Source: M0108 sp049654905 (GTDB taxonomy: Bacteria > Pseudomonadota > Gammaproteobacteria > Chromatiales > Chromatiaceae). Taken from it: a stretch of DNA of 10,086 bases. This document shows, piece by piece, positions 8,001 to 10,086 of the stretch. The notes beneath the pieces were generated by a model that had not been told where the DNA came from, searched no databases, and saw only the letters and a list, made by a program, of their open reading frames with translations. Numbering within the stretch: position 1 is the first letter of the stretch; each line of letters opens with the position of its first letter. Made by a program: the position numbers and the translations under genes. Location: positions 1 to 10,086 of the forward strand of contig JBASIS010000190.1 of assembly GCA_049654905.1 (NCBI GenBank), in the 5' to 3' direction.

Positions 8001-8624
8001 GAGCATGGTGAAGTAGGGGGGGCTGCAATAGCCTTCGTTGGTGAGGATATTCCAGTCCCAGAGGCCGTCGGTGGTGGCCTCCATGGCCAGCGTCAGGCGC
8101 TCCTCGCTGTGCCGCAGTTGTTCCTGGAGGCGGCGGTCCTCGGTCAAATCGACGAGGGTGACCAGTAAGCCATCCTCGCGCAAGCGGCCGCCGATGAGCA
8201 GGACGCGCTCCTGGCCATTGCCGCAGGTGACGCGGTATTCGTGTGCCGTGATCACGCCCTGGTGCCTCTCCGCCTTGGCGATGGCCGCGCTCCAGGTCTC
8301 CTGGAATCCGCGCCGATACGCGGGGTCTGGAAAGGCCTGGTGCCACCAGTCCTCCGTATTGATCAGATTGCCACGGGTTAAACCAAAGAGATCCAGGAAA
8401 CGCTCGTTGACGATCTCGATCCGGTCCCCGCGCAAAAAGGTCAGTGCCACGGGGGCGGCCTCGAAGAGATCACGGAAACGACGGTCACCCTCGGCCGCGA
8501 AGGCCTGGGCCAAGCTTAGGGTTTGGGTTTGGATGCGATGGCGCAACTGGATGTTCCAGGCGGCCAAACCCAGTACCACCAGGTACAGGGTTATCAGGAC
8601 ATAGTCGGTTGGGGGTAAGTTCAT
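5058..8624 (-). CDS. Membrane-anchored hybrid sensor histidine kinase: PAS x3, HisKA, HATPase, REC, REC, Hpt
   Basis: The 1188-residue protein starts with one hydrophobic helix (about 8-24) and has no periplasmic domain, so sensing should be intracellular or through the membrane. PAS1 spans about 48-162, PAS2 174-295 and PAS3 305-420. A coiled helix leads to HisKA with the H box FLANMSHEIRTP (phospho-H448), then HATPase_c with the N box around N565, DTGIG (597-601) and GGTGLGL (626-632). Two receivers follow: REC1 (D695/D696, acceptor D741, K794) and REC2 (E841/D842, acceptor D885, K943). An Ala/Pro linker leads to an Hpt domain with CHALKGVTGNLGA (phospho-H1049). About 75 helical residues remain after the Hpt. 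All key residues for an H-D-H relay are present. This is a BarA/ArcB-like layout with an extra receiver. ATG 8624 is preceded by GGGAG at a 6-base spacing. The next gene begins 8 bases after the TAG, which suggests co-transcription. Confidence 0.94.
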   Translation of the reverse strand: MNLPPTDYVLITLYLVVLGLAAWNIQLRHRIQTQTLSLAQAFAAEGDRRFRDLFEAAPVALTFLRGDRIEIVNERFLDLFGLTRGNLINTEDWWHQAFPDPAYRRGFQETWSAAIAKAERHQGVITAHEYRVTCGNGQERVLLIGGRLREDGLLVTLVDLTEDRRLQEQLRHSEERLTLAMEATTDGLWDWNILTNEGYCSPPYFTMLGFQPDDFPPTAIALWFGLLHPDDRDNTLEQARCLLADPGHYELEFRLRTRDGGYKWILSRGKVVTRDADGNPVRAVGTHTDLTARKQLELALRAANVEQEAILETATSGIALIKDGILQRGNHKLHEMFGWLPGQMAGQPTTLWYPEEEANIAAGDAVYAAIWRGEAHSQEQVLLRRDGSRFWARLTGKAVDSQDPVKGTVWIIDDISAERAAVEEMRRGRELAEEATRMKSDFLANMSHEIRTPMNAILGILYLALKADLPPAVRTQLGKAQGAAHSLLGILNDILDFSKMEAGKMEIEAVEFSLDTLSEHLTDTIGPQAELKGIRFLVRHDNALPPVLVGDPLRIGQILLNLCGNALKFTEVGEIELAFRCLTRNETQLLMQICVRDTGIGMTPNVQYRLFQKFSQADQSTTRRFGGTGLGLAITRNLVELMDGRIWIEKSQPGQGSTFCLTLPLRIAPQTQSQRRALVAEAGRLLASARVLVVDDNQVSRRILTAMLKRLHVSVATAASGAEALTILGTASPPFDLVLMDWRMPGMNGDEATQRIQGDPAIQPKPKVVIVTAHGREDVIRLAEQAGVNGFLIKPVTPSLLLDTLISVLGRERLLGRQDRPAPTQRTSPNTIAGARILLVEDNDINREFATELLIGEGLVVAEAINGLDALDKVRTDNFDAVLMDIQMPVMDGLEATRHIRSLADQPGGERFARLPIIAMTALAMAGDADKSKAAGMNDHVTKPVDPDLLMATLHRWVRLPAHQAGAAPTPPAADPPTSNPLAAEPDEADLLASLASLDTRAGIHRIGGKIDAYRRQLFRFRQHYSDAVQELEQRLTDQDLAEARAYCHALKGVTGNLGALALFNQIAAIDNQFKQDQVPDAAALEALRARLGEVMADIERLNAMAPPPGKAPLLEPRQFQELLESLDQALAFDLGAAEPLLEQLTAGVVGTPLAAEIAELGARVDLFEIDAARESLAGLQQRLESAS
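5298..5306 (-). repeat. C9 homopolymer inside the hybrid kinase gene
   Basis: Nine consecutive C on the coding strand encode the Pro-Pro-Pro of MAPPPGKAPLL (residues 1105-1115), between the Hpt domain and the C-terminal tail. The frame is intact here. A gain or loss of one base would replace only the last 80 or so residues and leave the kinase, receivers and Hpt untouched. Confidence 0.85.
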
Positions 8625-8625
8625 G

Positions 8626-8651
8626 CGGCACTCCCGAGTCCGTGAGTGCCG
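8626..8651 (-). promoter_or_regulatory. Inverted repeat covering the ribosome-binding site of the hybrid kinase
   Basis: On the minus-strand RNA, CGGCACTC pairs with GAGTGCCG (8 bp perfect, 10-base loop) and the stem ends one base before the ATG at 8624. The 3' arm includes the GAG of the GGGAG Shine-Dalgarno (plus-strand 8631-8635). The fold would hide the ribosome-binding site and could limit kinase translation. The same dyad could instead be a protein operator. Confidence 0.45.
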
Positions 8652-8769
8652 TGATGATAGGCGAGGTCGCCACGGATGCCCAGAACAAGCGGCGGGTCGG
8701 GCAAGGCTGGCCGGGACAAGATCCCGTAGCCCACCTCGTTTTGCCTATGAATTCGGGTATTCTCGCTAT

Positions 8770-8799
8770 ACGACATGTTCCCATGCCGCGAATTATCAT
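8770..8799 (+). promoter_or_regulatory. Candidate sigma-70 promoter for cbbM
   Basis: ACGACA (8770-8775) and TATCAT (8794-8799) match the -35 and -10 consensus at 4 and 5 of 6 positions with an 18-base spacer. They lie in the only AT-rich part of the gap, and transcription would start near 8806, leaving a leader of about 135 bases. A -10-like GATAAT on the opposite strand (8792-8797) overlaps it and could serve the hybrid kinase, although no good -35 goes with it. The assignment rests on consensus matching alone. Confidence 0.25.
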
Positions 8800-8814
8800 T
8801 TGTTATTTTACTTA
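8793..8814. promoter_or_regulatory. Possible CbbR (LysR-type) half-sites
   Basis: Four TTA triplets occur at 8793, 8803, 8808 and 8812; the first two are separated by exactly seven bases. CbbR sites described upstream of cbb operons follow a loose TNA-N7-TNA pattern, and this is the only place in the gap that resembles it. Such a short, AT-rich pattern is easily met by chance, so the call is tentative. Confidence 0.15.
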
Positions 8815-8939
8815 TGAATCATCCTCCGCTAAGGTACTGGCTTAGTTCCCGAGCGCTGGTTTTCAACCGGAGACGGGGAGGGGGGGACCGCCTCTGGGGT
8901 GGCCCGTAAAATATCTAAAATAGAATGGGTAAAGAAACC

Positions 8940-10086
8940 ATGGCACTCGACCAATCCGCGCGCTACTCCGACCTCAGCCTGAAAGAAGCCGACCTGATGG
9001 CGGGTGGCAAGCACATCCTCGTTGCTTACAAGATGAAGCCCAAGGCTGGTCACGGCTACCTGGAGGCTGCCGCCCACTTTGCCGCCGAGTCCTCCACCGG
9101 CACCAATGTTGAAGTCTCCACCACCGATGACTTCACCAAGGGCGTCGATGCGCTGGTCTATTACATCGACGAGGCGACCGAGGATATGCGCATTGCCTAT
9201 CCCCTGGACTTGTTCGATCGCAATATGACCGATGGTCGCATGATGATCGTGTCCTTCCTGACCCTGGTCATCGGCAACAACCAGGGCATGGGGGACATCG
9301 AGTACGGCAAGATCCATGACTTCTTCATGCCCGAGCGCGCCATCCAGTTGTTTGACGGCCCGGCCAAGGACATTTCCGATATGTGGCGCATCCTCGGCCG
9401 CCCCATGAAGGACGGTGGCTACATCGCCGGCACCATCATCAAGCCCAAGCTCGGCCTACGCCCCGAGCCCTTCGCCGCGGCCGCCTACCAGTTCTGGCTG
9501 GGTGGCGACTTCATTAAGAACGACGAGCCCCAGGGCAATCAGGTCTTCTGCCCCGCCAAGAAGGTTTACCCCCTGGTCTATGACGCCATGAAGCGCGCCC
9601 AGGACGAAACCGGCCAGGCCAAGCTGTTCTCGGCCAACATCACTGCCGACGACCACTATGAAATGTGCGCCCGCGCCGATTTCATCCTCGAAACCTTCGG
9701 GCCGGATGCCGACAAGGTAGCCTTCCTGGTCGACGGCTTCGTCGGCGGCCCGGGCATGGTGACCACCGCCCGTCGCCAGTACCCGAACCAGTACCTGCAC
9801 TACCACCGCGCCGGCCACGGCATGATCACCTCGCCGTCCGCCAAGCGTGGCTACACCGCCTTCGTCCTGGCCAAGATCTCCCGCCTGCAGGGTGCTTCAG
9901 GCATCCACGTCGGGACCATGGGCTACGGCAAGATGGAAGGCGACCAATCCGACAAGCTGATCGCCTACATGATCGAGCGCGACGAGTGCCAGGGCCCGGT
10001 CTACTACCAGAAGTGGTACGGCATGAAGCCCACCACGCCCATCATCTCCGGTGGCATGAACGCCCTGCGCCTGCCCGGCTTCTTCG
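8940..10086 (+). CDS. cbbM: Form II ribulose-1,5-bisphosphate carboxylase/oxygenase large subunit, 3' end outside the window
   Basis: The first 382 codons of form II RubisCO are present; the full protein is about 460 residues, so roughly 80 C-terminal residues are missing. It carboxylates ribulose bisphosphate in the Calvin cycle and works without small subunits. Catalytic features follow the Rhodospirillum rubrum enzyme with numbering shifted by two: E50 of the N-terminal domain, K168 in TIIKPKLGLR, the carbamylated K193 with D195 and E196 in GGDFIKNDEPQ, H289 in HYHRAGHG, loop-6 K331 in GTMGYGKMEGD, and S370 in IISGGMNALR. I chose ATG 8940 because it gives MALDQS, the usual form II N terminus. 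An in-frame ATG at 8925 would add five residues (MGKET). Neither has a strong Shine-Dalgarno. The gene is transcribed away from the hybrid kinase; cbbQ and cbbO often follow cbbM but would lie beyond the window. Confidence 0.97.
   Translation, partial: MALDQSARYSDLSLKEADLMAGGKHILVAYKMKPKAGHGYLEAAAHFAAESSTGTNVEVSTTDDFTKGVDALVYYIDEATEDMRIAYPLDLFDRNMTDGRMMIVSFLTLVIGNNQGMGDIEYGKIHDFFMPERAIQLFDGPAKDISDMWRILGRPMKDGGYIAGTIIKPKLGLRPEPFAAAAYQFWLGGDFIKNDEPQGNQVFCPAKKVYPLVYDAMKRAQDETGQAKLFSANITADDHYEMCARADFILETFGPDADKVAFLVDGFVGGPGMVTTARRQYPNQYLHYHRAGHGMITSPSAKRGYTAFVLAKISRLQGASGIHVGTMGYGKMEGDQSDKLIAYMIERDECQGPVYYQKWYGMKPTTPIISGGMNALRLPGFF

Larger units (their letters stand above)
8625..8939. other. Divergent intergenic region between the hybrid kinase and cbbM
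   Basis: This 315-base gap holds no convincing gene. From left to right it contains the kinase ribosome-binding-site hairpin (8626-8651), G+C-rich sequence to about 8745, and an AT-rich core at 8747-8820 with promoter-like elements. After that come a G-rich tract (8875-8899) and an AT-rich leader with the direct repeat TAAAATA at 8907-8913 and 8916-8922 just before cbbM. Short open frames crossing it run into or out of the flanking genes in the wrong frame. Confidence 0.6.

Noticed and set aside
5928..8168. A 746-codon open frame on the plus strand, antisense to the hybrid kinase
   Set aside because: It is the stop-poor opposite strand of a gene with complete kinase motifs. Its translation is low in recognisable motifs and rich in Gly, His and Gln, as expected for a mirror frame.
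8925..8939. Upstream in-frame ATG as the cbbM start
   Set aside because: The MALDQS start at 8940 matches known form II enzymes, and the ATG at 8925 has only AT-rich sequence without a Shine-Dalgarno before it.
8829..9818. Minus-strand open frames of 162 and 120 codons across cbbM
   Set aside because: They lie antisense to RubisCO codons whose active-site residues are all conserved, and show no domain of their own.

Overview
The window is about 10 kb of G+C-rich proteobacterial DNA. Coding strands are dense and antisense frames are often open because stop codons are rare. The form II RubisCO at the right edge, next to multi-PAS signalling proteins, suggests an autotrophic proteobacterium such as a purple or colourless sulfur oxidiser. 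That placement is inferred from gene content; no taxonomic marker gene is present.

Layout: (1) 1-348, plus strand: the C-terminal end of a RecQ-type DNA helicase (HRDC domain). (2) 345-2353, minus strand: a membrane-anchored PAS-PAS-PAS-GGDEF diguanylate cyclase whose frame is broken by one missing base in a C6 tract at 1114-1119. (3) 2452-5049, minus: a REC-REC-PAS-GGDEF-EAL response regulator. (4) 5058-8624, minus: a 1188-residue membrane-anchored hybrid histidine kinase (PAS x3, HisKA, HATPase, REC, REC, Hpt, extra helical tail). (5) 8625-8939: a divergent intergenic region with AT-rich promoter-like sequence, a G-rich tract and a hairpin over the kinase ribosome-binding site. (6) 8940-10086, plus: cbbM, form II RubisCO, cut by the window end after 382 codons.

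Genes 4, 3 and 2 run in that order on the minus strand. Only 8 bases separate the kinase stop from the response regulator start, so those two are very probably co-transcribed and translationally coupled; the diguanylate cyclase follows after 98 bases. A plausible scheme is that the kinase senses an intracellular signal through its PAS domains and relays phosphate H-D-H to the tandem receivers of the GGDEF-EAL protein. That protein then makes or breaks down cyclic di-GMP, while the separate cyclase supplies more. The kinase is transcribed divergently from cbbM, where a LysR-type cbbR gene is often found, so a link between this phosphorelay and CO2 fixation is worth testing. No tRNA, rRNA, CRISPR array, insertion sequence or phage gene was seen.
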